Numbered from the stretch's first letter, positions 26,774-33,601 are shown. The stretch: 64,000 nucleotides of DNA from Rhizobium rhizogenes NBRC 13257 (GCF_000696095.1 NZ_BAYX01000008.1:62001-126000); one strand, 5' to 3'. The notes: generated by a model from the letters alone, not told the origin. Numbers and translations are program-made.

Positions 26774-27985
26774 ATGTCGGTACATGCTCGTATGCCGCGC
26801 GCCATTGGCCGCATTTATGCAAACTCCCCTGATCCGGCTCGCGTCGTCGCAGCCTTGCAGGCCGGTTTCGAGGACTTTAAGCGTGTTCACAATGATCGGA
26901 CCGACAACTTTCAGAAGGCCGTCGACGATCTGAACGCGAAGATTGCCGGGGTTGTCCTCAATGGTCCTGGTGGCCGCGATGACGTGCCGATCGATCCCGA
27001 ATATAGCGGCGTATTCTCGTCGTGGTTCCGCTATGGAGACGCGGACGATAGCCTGAAGGCATCAAACCGCGCCGGCCTCCGTCAGCAAATCCACGCTGCA
27101 ATGAGCGCCGGCTCCGCTTCGGACGGCGGTTATCTCGCTCCCGTGGAATGGGATCGTAAGGTTCTGCAGAAGCTCGCCACGGTCAGCCCCATGCGTCGGC
27201 TAGCGATGGTCGTTCCGACCGGCGTTCGCGGTTACTCGACGGTGTGGAACGCTGGCGGATGGGGTTCTGGATGGATCGGCGAAACCGCCGCCCGTCCCGA
27301 GACGGGAACGCCGACCCTTTCGCCGCTCACCTTCATGGCGGGCGAGATTTACGCTAATCCGGCCATCACCGCCAACTTGCTCGACGACGCCGATTTCGAC
27401 GCCGGGAACTGGCTTGCCGATCAGCTCGCCGACGAATTTTCGAAGCAGGAGGGCGTTGCTTTCATCTCCGGTGACGGCGTCAACAAGCCGAACGGTCTTC
27501 TCACCTACGCGACGGGCGGCGCGGCGGCGGCGCTTCATCCGGGTGGCGCTATCGAGGTCGTTAACAGCGGTTCGGCCGCTGCGGTGACGCCAGATGGCCT
27601 GATCGACTTCGTCTACAAGCTGCCATCGCCCTATCGCCAGGGCGCAAGCTGGCTCATGTCCTCGACCACTGCCGCCGCCATCCGGAAGCTGAAGGATGGG
27701 CAGGACAATTACCTTTGGGAGCCAAGTTATTCGAAGGACGGCACCGACACGCTTCTCGGATACCCGGTCGAGATTGACGAGAATATGCCGTCGATCGCCG
27801 CCGATGCTATCCCCGTCGCGTTCGGCAACTTCAAGCGCGGCTACGTCGTCAATGATCGCCAGGGCACGCGCATTCTGCGCGACCCCTACACCAACAAGCC
27901 TTACGTGAATTTCTACACCACGAAGCGCGTTGGCGGCGGCGTCAATGATCCCAATGCCTTCAAGTTCCTGAAGATCGGCGCGTAA
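26774..27985 (+). CDS. Phage major capsid protein, HK97 family
   Basis: A 403-residue HK97-fold capsid subunit. An N-terminal helical region of about 110 residues, resembling the delta or scaffold domain, precedes the conserved core: S-D-G-G-Y-L-A-P-V-E-W, S-P-M-R-R-L-A, W-I-G-E-T-A-A-R-P-E-T, L-L-D-D-A-D-F-D and F-I-S-G-D-G-V-N-K-P-N-G-L. The C-terminus is P-Y-V-N-F-Y-T-T-K-R-V-G-G-G. The ATG at 26774 follows CGGAG; the frame is open upstream, but those codons are low-complexity and overlap a repeat cluster. No portal, protease or terminase gene is next to it, which is unusual for this protein. Confidence 0.9.
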   Translation: MSVHARMPRAIGRIYANSPDPARVVAALQAGFEDFKRVHNDRTDNFQKAVDDLNAKIAGVVLNGPGGRDDVPIDPEYSGVFSSWFRYGDADDSLKASNRAGLRQQIHAAMSAGSASDGGYLAPVEWDRKVLQKLATVSPMRRLAMVVPTGVRGYSTVWNAGGWGSGWIGETAARPETGTPTLSPLTFMAGEIYANPAITANLLDDADFDAGNWLADQLADEFSKQEGVAFISGDGVNKPNGLLTYATGGAAAALHPGGAIEVVNSGSAAAVTPDGLIDFVYKLPSPYRQGASWLMSSTTAAAIRKLKDGQDNYLWEPSYSKDGTDTLLGYPVEIDENMPSIAADAIPVAFGNFKRGYVVNDRQGTRILRDPYTNKPYVNFYTTKRVGGGVNDPNAFKFLKIGA

Positions 27986-28086
27986 GCATCTAAGGGCGCG
28001 CTCCTCGAGGTCGTAGCCCGGCCGACAACGGCAGTCACCTCCCCGCGCCCACGCTTCAGTAGAAGGGGTCAAGGTGGCAGGCGAGA

Positions 28087-28115
28087 CGGTATCCGCGCGT
28101 CCGGCGCGGATACCG
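28087..28115. terminator. Strong hairpin after the capsid gene
   Basis: Perfect 12-bp arms, CGGTATCCGCGC and GCGCGGATACCG, surround a 5-base loop. It lies 101 bp after the capsid stop and 25 bp before the next start. No T-run follows, so it may be an mRNA-processing or stability structure rather than an intrinsic terminator. Confidence 0.5.
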
Positions 28116-28140
28116 CATCCTTCAATCGGAGATCGGAACT

Positions 28141-28356
28141 ATGAGCGACATGAAGAGCAATATTCGCGCAATGGAGCGAGTCCTTGTTTCACAGGGGATG
28201 ACGCGCTCCACAGCGAGGGAGCGCATCAAGCGCCTACAATCGAACAGCATGGTGGCTCGGCATTCGCCCGAAGTGACAGACGAGTATGGGCACGACGGAG
28301 GTCTGATGAAGGCGATTCAGTCGCTGTCGGCCTCGATCGCATCGGCCGCGTCCTAA
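28141..28356 (+). CDS. Small helical hypothetical protein
   Basis: A 71-residue protein of predicted helices, with a basic first half (T-A-R-E-R-I-K-R-L-Q) and a serine/alanine-rich end. An ATG follows CGGAG at moderate distance. It comes directly after the capsid gene, where phages often encode head-completion or decoration proteins, but nothing in the sequence identifies one. Unknown function. Confidence 0.55.
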   Translation: MSDMKSNIRAMERVLVSQGMTRSTARERIKRLQSNSMVARHSPEVTDEYGHDGGLMKAIQSLSASIASAAS

Positions 28357-28381
28357 ACCTTGGCAAATTGAGGATAGAAAA

Positions 28382-28501
28382 ATGGCAGTTTTCACTATCG
28401 CAGCTATTGCCGGCGCTCTGTCGAGCGTCGGGATTACCTCGTCATTTGTGGCTTCGGCCTCATGTCACCCGCTCAAGTGCCAGCCAAAGGGTAAGAAATG
28501 A
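28382..28501 (+). CDS. 39-residue small protein with hydrophobic N-terminus
   Basis: This short frame has GAGGA nine bases before its ATG and starts A-V-F-T-I-A-A-I-A-G-A-L, a possible membrane or signal segment, ending with two cysteines and a lysine-rich tail. Its TGA overlaps an ATG at 28498 (ATGA) that opens the next reading frame, which supports it as a real gene. It could be a small membrane or secreted peptide; no family is recognised. Confidence 0.5.
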   Translation: MAVFTIAAIAGALSSVGITSSFVASASCHPLKCQPKGKK

Positions 28502-28554
28502 CCGCTTGAAATGCATTTGTCGGTGACGACGATATCCACGTTTTTACCGACACA

Positions 28555-29142
28555 GTGATTTACAACATGGCGCGTGGCGGTGCCGTGGAAGGTTTTGGCA
28601 GCAAGGTTATCCCTCTGCCGCATCGGGGCGCCGTGATGGCCTGCTCCGGCTTTTCATGGGTTTCCATCGTCATCGCCGGCGTGATCGCGTCGTCTGGTAG
28701 CCAAACCTTTGACGACCTGGTGCAGTCGCTGTCCGACACCGTACGCAATGCTATAGCCCGCGACAAAAGTTCCTCGCTGACCTTCGGAAATTTCGAGCTG
28801 CTGATTGCCGGTCATTCCGAAAGCCGTAGCGGCCCGGAAATTCATGTCCTCTGCGGCTATCGCACCGGAGGAAATCCGCCCTTCCACATGGTCAAGCTGA
28901 ACAAGTTCACAAGCCCGATGATCGGCTTTGTGAACTTCGATCACGACAAGCCCCAAACATCTGGTCTTTCCATCTTGGAACGACAGCGCCTAACGCTATG
29001 CGGCTCCCATGACGCGCCAAGCGTAGCGCTCTATTGCGTCGGCGGTGCCGCGCAATACGCAAAGGTGTCGCGCGATGGCATTTCTATCAAGGTTTTGAAG
29101 CGCTGGCCGGATGAGGTCGGAAAACCAATTGTGACTGAGTGA
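28555..29142 (+). CDS. Hypothetical element protein, possibly Ntn-hydrolase-like
   Basis: From the GTG at 28555 it encodes 195 residues. The same frame continues upstream to an ATG at 28498 that overlaps the previous stop, but codon 4 is TGA (28507-28509); a TGG there would give an uninterrupted protein with F-V-G-D-D-D-I-H-V-F-T-D-T at the start. The pattern V-F-T-D, S-K-V-I-P-L-P-H-R-G-A-V-M-A resembles proteasome-like Ntn-hydrolase proteins in phages, without a clear catalytic residue. A late GTG or ATG (28567) may rescue translation. Either a recent nonsense mutation or readthrough is possible. Confidence 0.5.
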   Translation: MIYNMARGGAVEGFGSKVIPLPHRGAVMACSGFSWVSIVIAGVIASSGSQTFDDLVQSLSDTVRNAIARDKSSSLTFGNFELLIAGHSESRSGPEIHVLCGYRTGGNPPFHMVKLNKFTSPMIGFVNFDHDKPQTSGLSILERQRLTLCGSHDAPSVALYCVGGAAQYAKVSRDGISIKVLKRWPDEVGKPIVTE

Positions 29143-29175
29143 AGGAAAAGGTCGACAAGCTAAAAAGTCGGGGCG

Positions 29176-29286
29176 ATGGCAAGTGATACCGAGTTAAAGC
29201 GCCGCCTATGGGCGTTCTTCGATGCTGCCCCAATTTTGCGCGCAAGCCTGGAGTCACCTTCAGGCCGTAAATGTCTGTTAAGCTAA
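29176..29286 (+). CDS. Possible 36-residue small ORF
   Basis: The frame starts at an ATG behind GGGGCG and encodes E-L-K-R-R-L-W-A-F-F-D and other residues, ending at TAA. It lies in the 329-bp stretch between the Ntn-like frame and the Fic operon. Composition is plausible but there is no homology or coupling to support it. Confidence 0.25.
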   Translation: MASDTELKRRLWAFFDAAPILRASLESPSGRKCLLS

Positions 29287-29355
29287 ATTTGTCAAGATGA
29301 TCACTGTGATTTTCTTGTGAACAAAAACAGTACGTTAACGTTTGTTAACCAGTAT

Positions 29356-29399
29356 CGACAATTCGTGTCGTTGACAGTATGGGCGAAGCGCCCTATTTT
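29356..29399 (+). promoter_or_regulatory. Promoter of the Fic operon with embedded palindromes
   Basis: TTGACA at 29371-29376 and TATTTT at 29394-29399 are separated by 17 bp, a near-ideal sigma-70 promoter. The spacer contains the palindrome GGGCGAAGCGCCC at 29381-29393, and CGACAATTCGTGTCG at 29356-29370 abuts the -35 box. A repressor at either site would block transcription, consistent with autoregulation by a toxin-antitoxin type module. Confidence 0.65.
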
Positions 29400-29406
29400 C
29401 GGTCCA

Positions 29407-29475
29407 ATGACAAGAAGAAGATTGATACATTCCAGTGGGTTAGCTGAAGTAGACAATCTTGGGGTAAAGAGATGA
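29407..29475 (+). CDS. Possible 22-residue leader peptide of the Fic operon
   Basis: An ATG at 29407, within a few bases of the expected transcription start, opens a frame of 22 codons (M-T-R-R-R-L-I-H ...) whose TGA overlaps the ATG of the next gene as ATGA. It may be a coupling leader. No independent support. Confidence 0.25.
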   Translation: MTRRRLIHSSGLAEVDNLGVKR

Positions 29476-29663
29476 CAGAGCTTCACACCAATGCAAAACT
29501 TCTGGAGAAACTTCGCTCGTCCAGCAACCGTAAGCTGACCGAGGATGAGCTTTACAAGCAACGCGTATCGTTTATTATGGGTTCTTTGTCGGACAGTAGT
29601 ACTGTGACGAGGGCCCAGGTCACGGAAGTACTTGCAGATTTCGAGGGCCGCAAGAGCGCCTAA
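29472..29663 (+). CDS. Small protein upstream of Fic, possible partner or antitoxin
   Basis: A 63-residue, charged, helical protein (L-E-K-L-R-S, E-D-E-L-Y-K-Q-R-V, A-Q-V-T-E-V-L-A-D-F-E-G). A GGGGTAAAGAG site precedes the ATG. Its stop is directly followed by the Fic start, so the two are coupled. In class I Fic systems a small partner carries the inhibitory (S/T)xxxE(G/N) helix; here only the F-E-G end is seen, with Leu where the S/T should be, so an antitoxin role is inferred from position alone. Confidence 0.6.
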   Translation: MTELHTNAKLLEKLRSSSNRKLTEDELYKQRVSFIMGSLSDSSTVTRAQVTEVLADFEGRKSA

Positions 29664-30338
29664 GTGATTTTGTTTGAGCTGACTAGAAGCGAAGACCATC
29701 CAGTATATCAGAAATTAATGATTGAAAACGGAAATCGACACTACGATTTCCTGCGTTCCATAGTGGTCGCCTCATTGGAAATGGGGCGGCCATTTCTGTC
29801 TCAGCAGATACTTAAAGCTTTAAATTTCCACGCGATCGTGTGCTTGCATACGCATGCCGGTGAATATCGTCCCTGCGAGGTCACCGTTGGCGATCATGAG
29901 CCGCCTGCCTTTTTTCAAGTCGTGCCTCTGATGGATGACTTCATCAACGATTTGAACAGGGGATGGGAGAAAACAGATCCAGTCGTGCTTGCCACATATG
30001 CGTTATGGCGCCTGAATTACATACACCCCTTTATAAATGGAAACGGTCGAACAGCGCGCGCCGCCGCATATTACATCTTGTGTATCTCGGCTGGGCAGTG
30101 GCTTCAGGGGGACGCAATCTTGCCGGAGCTGCTTCGTCAAAACCGTCCGGATTACGTCGAGGCGCTGCGGCATGCCGACAAGTCTTTCAAGGAGACTAGC
30201 CAGCCCGATCTCGGCCCGCTACATGCGATTGTATCTGCGCTGCTTGCTCAGCAGCTCGGAGTGGATTTGTCGGCAAATGGGGCCAGTGGGACAGACAATG
30301 CAACGCCCGTTTCCGATCAAGTACCTCAAGCTGAGTGA
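29664..30338 (+). CDS. Fic-domain protein
   Basis: A 224-residue Fic protein with a perfect active-site motif H-P-F-I-N-G-N-G-R-T-A-R at residues 121-132 and the target-docking flap near residues 70-90 (P-C-E-V-T-V-G-D-H-E-P-P). Such proteins transfer AMP or other groups from nucleotides to protein hydroxyls, and free versions are toxic to the cell. I find no clear (S/T)xxxE(G/N) inhibitory motif in the protein. The start is GTG, one base after the stop of a small upstream gene. The gene is more AT-rich than the flanking chromosome, which suggests transfer as cargo. Target unknown. Confidence 0.85.
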   Translation: MILFELTRSEDHPVYQKLMIENGNRHYDFLRSIVVASLEMGRPFLSQQILKALNFHAIVCLHTHAGEYRPCEVTVGDHEPPAFFQVVPLMDDFINDLNRGWEKTDPVVLATYALWRLNYIHPFINGNGRTARAAAYYILCISAGQWLQGDAILPELLRQNRPDYVEALRHADKSFKETSQPDLGPLHAIVSALLAQQLGVDLSANGASGTDNATPVSDQVPQAE

Positions 30339-30496
30339 CAAATTCTCCCTTTCGAATATTACCTGGCGGAAAAGCCGACGAGTGATCCAGATTTGGTCGT
30401 TAAACCGGCTAGCCAGCTCTGAATATTCCGCCCTTCCTACGATCAACGAATATAAGAAAGTCGCGGCCAGTAGGTGCAAAGCCGAATAGCCGGGGA

Positions 30497-31051
30497 TCAG
30501 GTTGGGGGAGGTACGTCGTGCATAAAGGGAAGGTGAGGCGTTTGAGGCATCTGTTGGGGCGGTGCCTGGAGGGTAACTGGAAGCGGCTGTTTCCCGCTGA
30601 ACATCGCCAGCAATGATTTCCTTACTTGCTGTTGTTCGTCCTCAACATCTACAAGTGCCTGCGGTAGATACCCGCCTTCGAGGATATCCAGTTGCTCAAG
30701 TGAATATCCGACGTTCTGACCCATCGCGTTTAAGAGACGCGCAACTAATCTCCGGGTGCGATCGAGCCAACCATCATCTAATACCTGCAGATTCAGATGA
30801 CGCATAAGCTCTGAATGGATGCTTATCACTTTCGGGGCATCATAGTAGTCGATTTCGACCATATTTAATGCTGTAACGAAGTCTTGACTTAGTTGCGTGC
30901 GACGCGTCCGGATCAACACACGAAAGGTATCAAGTTTTCGAGCCTGCTTGCTTCGGCGATCATCGACCCAACGCGTTACAAACACGGCCAGGATAGGCCC
31001 GGCAAAAGTTGCGAAAACAACAGTCCATGCTAGCAGCGATTCGCTGTTCAT
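30497..31051 (-). CDS. Membrane-anchored hypothetical protein (DUF6680-like)
   Basis: A 184-residue protein with one N-terminal membrane helix (F-A-G-P-I-L-A-V-F-V), then a basic V-D-D-R-R-S-K-Q-A-R-K and a helical cytoplasmic domain with R-T-R-R-T-Q-L-S-Q and A-L-N-M-V-E-I-D-Y-Y. This matches my memory of the DUF6680 family, which has no known function. The C-terminus is proline/glutamine-rich. ATG at 31051 follows TTGGAG; a TTG at 31069 is also possible. It lies just downstream of the GrlR-like gene, same strand. Confidence 0.65.
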   Translation of the reverse strand: MNSESLLAWTVVFATFAGPILAVFVTRWVDDRRSKQARKLDTFRVLIRTRRTQLSQDFVTALNMVEIDYYDAPKVISIHSELMRHLNLQVLDDGWLDRTRRLVARLLNAMGQNVGYSLEQLDILEGGYLPQALVDVEDEQQQVRKSLLAMFSGKQPLPVTLQAPPQQMPQTPHLPFMHDVPPPT

Positions 31052-31065
31052 AAATGACTCCAAGG

Positions 31066-31401
31066 TCAAAGCGCAGAAATCAAGGAAAGTCTCAAACTCA
31101 CAGGTCCGGTGGGCGTTTCAATCCTCATGACTTTCCCCAGAGCTTGATCTTCGTTGACAGAAAATGGAATTCGGATCGGCGGAGCGCCCGGCGCCACCAC
31201 TACGCCCGTTACCAGCACGCCGCCGGTTGGAAATGCTAAATCTGCATAACCGGTCACCACGCCTTCCGGTGTCGTTTGGAACTCACCTGTGTAGACGCCG
31301 CCCCCAACGTCAATGCCCGCAAGCTTGCTATCTACGAAGGCAACAGCTCCGGCACCTTGGCCCTGCTTTCCGGTGTACTCCATTTTATAGAAACCGCGCA
31401 T
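31066..31401 (-). CDS. Small beta-rich protein, GrlR-like
   Basis: A 111-residue protein with M-R-G-F-Y-K-M-E-Y-T-G at the start, then glycine-rich strands (G-A-G-A-V-A-F-V, G-G-G-V-Y-T-G-E-F) and P-T-G-P-V-S near the end. The order resembles small GrlR-family beta-barrel proteins, often called regulatory, but no activity is proven. Start codons at 31401 and 31383 are both possible. A 17-bp palindrome lies 106 bp upstream. It is followed closely by the DUF6680-like gene, probably co-transcribed. Confidence 0.55.
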   Translation of the reverse strand: MRGFYKMEYTGKQGQGAGAVAFVDSKLAGIDVGGGVYTGEFQTTPEGVVTGYADLAFPTGGVLVTGVVVAPGAPPIRIPFSVNEDQALGKVMRIETPTGPVSLRLSLISAL

Positions 31402-31506
31402 CCTCTTACCCCCTGCGTTTGCACAAACCCGGTGAAGCAAAAATAGGAGGCAAAAGGGCGGTTCGCAAGTACTGGTTGTTTCAAACATACTGCGCATGCT
31501 ACCGGG

Positions 31507-31523
31507 TTCGCCAATTTGGCAAA
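31507..31523. promoter_or_regulatory. Palindrome, copy 1
   Basis: TTCGCCAATTTGGCAAA matches the palindrome at 32126-32142 at 15 of 17 positions. It lies about 106 bp before the GrlR-like start, so a shared regulator may control this gene and the lipoprotein gene upstream. Confidence 0.6.
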
Positions 31524-31586
31524 GCTTGCGAGAAGTTCGACAAGTTGTCGATCTGAAATCTCACAGAATCGGCAAATCTGCCGACC

Positions 31587-32030
31587 CTATTTCGTCTCCG
31601 CCTTCTCTTTTACCATGGTCATCCCTCTTTGGAGGGCCGCTCTGGCATCGCTGTTACCATTGATGTCTGTGACCTGCTCAAAACCGCTTCCCGGATTGGT
31701 CACCAGCTCCAAGCGTGAATTGACCTGGGTGGGGTTGTCGCCTGTAATGGTGAAGGTCACGCGCGCATCGGGAACGCCATTGAATTTCGAACCAAACAGA
31801 AGCATGGCGCCGAAGTTATCATTTGCCGGCCGATCCAAAACGAGCTGAAATTCAGAATCTCTGATGATCTTGTAGTTTCTAGGCAAAAACGTCGCGATGA
31901 TCGCTTCCTTTGTCTTGAGCTTTGAAGCGTTGATCGTGAAGTCCTGCGGTGCGAGCGGAGTAGCCGGCGCAGTTTGGCACGCGGATAATGCAACGGAGAG
32001 CGCCAGCACTGCGAATGTTCTGATCTTCAT
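31587..32030 (-). CDS. Putative lipoprotein of the integrated element
   Basis: A 147-residue protein with a lipoprotein signal peptide: K-I-R-T-F-A-V-L-A-L-S-V followed by the lipobox L-S-A-C at about residues 15-18. The mature part is hydrophilic with a beta-rich pattern (F-Q-L-V-L-D-R-P, V-T-F-T-I-T-G-D-N). It would be anchored in a membrane, a place where satellite or prophage cargo can alter surface properties or exclude phages, which is only inference. The ATG at 32030 is internal to a longer frame to 32075. No family is recognised. Confidence 0.65.
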   Translation of the reverse strand: MKIRTFAVLALSVALSACQTAPATPLAPQDFTINASKLKTKEAIIATFLPRNYKIIRDSEFQLVLDRPANDNFGAMLLFGSKFNGVPDARVTFTITGDNPTQVNSRLELVTNPGSGFEQVTDINGNSDARAALQRGMTMVKEKAETK

Positions 32031-32125
32031 GAAAGTCCCCAACCTTTTCGATGAAAGGTTGCGTAGAGCATTCATTTAGTCAAGTATTACGTGTGAACAT
32101 TTTACCCGTTTCATGCTGGAACGGG

Positions 32126-32142
32126 TTTGCCAACTTGGCAAA
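32126..32142. promoter_or_regulatory. Palindrome, copy 2
   Basis: TTTGCCAACTTGGCAAA has 8-bp arms and a single central base. It lies just past the end of the larger Arc-type gene and 96 bp before the lipoprotein start. The near-identical copy at 31507-31523 sits at a similar distance from its downstream gene, so both look like operators. Confidence 0.65.
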
Positions 32143-32144
32143 AC

Positions 32145-32777
32145 CTATTCTTCCGCCTCGTCACTTTCATTTTCTGCTATCTCCTGCGACGTGCGGCGGG
32201 CTTTCTCCACCAACGATTTTTTGAACATCGCGTCCTCGTGGCGAGCTTTCAACGTCTCGAATTCCGCCTTCGATAGCGTCGATACGCCTTCCGCGATCTC
32301 GCGTAGGTTCGCTGGCAGAAGGTCGCCTATTTGAAGAACGGCGGCAGCAAACTGCCGGATCTGCATTACCTTGCCAAAGTAGAGAAGGAAATCCGCATCC
32401 TCCTTCTCCTTAAGATGGGCCACAAGCTCGGAAAGATCGCTAATTTGGCCGCTCATGTCCCGGAGCTTTTCCAACGCTAGCGTGTAATCGGCGCTCTCGT
32501 TATATGCGTTGGTGAGGATTTCAACCGCTCGCTCATCCATCTGCAAGCCATGAATGGCCGCGTCGGCCATCAGGGCGTTCCAAACATCACCAGGGAGATC
32601 GAGTTTTACCCTGTCGTCTCGACTCTCCTCCAGAGACCGCTTTAGCCTCTGAATGATCTCCGCATTCATGGAGCGGCCGAGTAAATCAGCAGACTCTTTT
32701 ATGCGGTCGCGCATGCCCTCCGGAAAACGGACCAGCAATTTATCGATGTCATCACTTGGAAAAGAAGATCTCGCCAT
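32145..32777 (-). CDS. Arc-type ribbon-helix-helix DNA-binding protein, long form
   Basis: A 210-residue protein whose first 50 residues match Arc/Mnt repressors: L-L-V-R-F-P-E-G-M-R-D-R-I-K-E-S-A and G-R-S-M-N-A-E-I-I-Q-R-L. A long helical extension with a further hydrophilic region follows, perhaps for oligomerisation. It is divergent from a short Arc-type gene and flanked by palindromes. By analogy with the immI region of phage P22, where Mnt and Arc are divergent, the pair may form the element's regulatory switch. Direct evidence is the shared RHH motif only. Confidence 0.8.
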   Translation of the reverse strand: MARSSFPSDDIDKLLVRFPEGMRDRIKESADLLGRSMNAEIIQRLKRSLEESRDDRVKLDLPGDVWNALMADAAIHGLQMDERAVEILTNAYNESADYTLALEKLRDMSGQISDLSELVAHLKEKEDADFLLYFGKVMQIRQFAAAVLQIGDLLPANLREIAEGVSTLSKAEFETLKARHEDAMFKKSLVEKARRTSQEIAENESDEAEE

Positions 32778-32784
32778 GCCCGTC

Positions 32785-32871
32785 TGATATCAAATAAAAT
32801 CGGAACAAGCAAAATGAACTTGACTCCGGATCATTTTGATATCAATTTCTCCGTATCGGAATGATACGGAG
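32785..32871. promoter_or_regulatory. Divergent operator region of the Arc-type repressors
   Basis: Two GATATC-centred palindromes occur here: TGATATCA at 32785-32792, 8 bp from the long repressor start, and TTGATATCAA at 32836-32845. A separate inverted repeat with 9-bp arms, CTCCGTATC and GATACGGAG, lies at 32849-32871 just before the short repressor's start. A further GATATCAA sits at 33093-33100 immediately upstream of the next gene. These are good operator candidates for the ribbon-helix-helix proteins. Confidence 0.65.
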
Positions 32872-32878
32872 CGTGGTG

Positions 32879-33058
32879 ATGAGCAATAAATACCCCAGTG
32901 AAAAACTAGACCAGCTCCCTGTTCGCCTCCCAGACGGAATGCGGGCACGCATCAAGGAATCGGCAAAAAAGAACTGCCGCTCAATGAATGCAGAAATCAT
33001 ATTTCAGCTAACGCGCGCATACACGCGTGACGAAACGCAAAAAGCCGACGCTGCTTGA
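32879..33058 (+). CDS. Arc-type ribbon-helix-helix protein, short form
   Basis: A 59-residue protein that is almost all RHH domain: L-P-V-R-L-P-D-G-M-R-A-R-I-K-E-S-A and S-M-N-A-E-I-I-F-Q-L, close to the N-terminus of the divergent long protein. It is similar in length to P22 Arc. Chosen start ATG at 32879 follows GGAGCG; an ATG at 32861 would be within the palindrome. A terminator overlaps its 3' end, so it is probably expressed alone. Confidence 0.82.
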   Translation: MSNKYPSEKLDQLPVRLPDGMRARIKESAKKNCRSMNAEIIFQLTRAYTRDETQKADAA

Positions 33059-33076
33059 GACCCGCGTCGGCTTTTT
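33038..33076 (+). terminator. Rho-independent terminator of the short Arc gene
   Basis: Arms AAAAAGCCGACG (33039-33050) and CGTCGGCTTTTT (33065-33076) form a 12-bp stem ending in a run of five T. It overlaps the last codons of the repressor and separates it from the downstream integrase block. Confidence 0.85.
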
Positions 33077-33100
33077 CGTGTGCATAGGAAAGGATATCAA

Positions 33101-33601
33101 ATGCAGACGGACCATAAACCAGAAAGCGGCAAGGGCGCAAGCCTTTCTCGCCGCACCTTTCTCCAGTTCGCCGCAGCCGGCTCCGCCGCAACACTGCCGG
33201 CGGTGGCGGAAGCGGCAACTGCGAAAATCCCGCAGTTGCCGCTTACCGATCAACAGCAGCTCGACGCTTGTATCGATCAGCTCAAGGCCATCCTGCAGCA
33301 GATGCATCCTGGTTACGATCATATCGACGGCGGCTACCAGGCGCACAAAATGGGTGGCGCAGCTGTCATTCTGGAAGCGAGCCGGCCGCCTGTCGAATGG
33401 AGCGGCCCCGGCTTTTACGAAGTCGAAGACCATCATCGCAGAAACGTAGAAGGTGTCTTCTGGGTAGTGCGGGAATGGTCCGACATGGACCGGCGTTTCT
33501 ACCTTTGTGGTTTATACCACCATCGCGGCCAGCTGCATTCTCCTAGCGTAAGCATCAATCCGCGCCGCATCATCCGCAAGCTGGAAGGCGGTGCAGCATG
33601 A
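33101..33601 (+). CDS. Protein with a twin-arginine signal, integrated element
   Basis: The 166-residue product starts with a charged stretch and then S-R-R-T-F-L-Q-F-A-A-A, a twin-arginine motif (Arg 17-18) followed by a hydrophobic stretch and an A-E-A cleavage-like site, so it may be exported folded. The mature domain contains H-P-G-Y-D-H-I-D-G-G-Y, two W-x-W-type segments and R-R-F-Y-L-C-G-L-Y-H-H. No family is recognised. AAGGA precedes the ATG. It is the first of four coupled genes that end with the integrase. Confidence 0.65.
   Translation: MQTDHKPESGKGASLSRRTFLQFAAAGSAATLPAVAEAATAKIPQLPLTDQQQLDACIDQLKAILQQMHPGYDHIDGGYQAHKMGGAAVILEASRPPVEWSGPGFYEVEDHHRRNVEGVFWVVREWSDMDRRFYLCGLYHHRGQLHSPSVSINPRRIIRKLEGGAA

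Noticed and set aside
26774..27985. Encapsulin nanocompartment gene
   Set aside because: The protein is longer than most encapsulins, has an N-terminal helical region like phage capsids and lies next to an integrase and small phage-type genes, with no cargo enzyme.
30219..30479. - strand frame between the Fic and DUF6680-like genes
   Set aside because: It is mostly opposite the Fic C-terminus, lacks a good ribosome-binding site and resembles no family.
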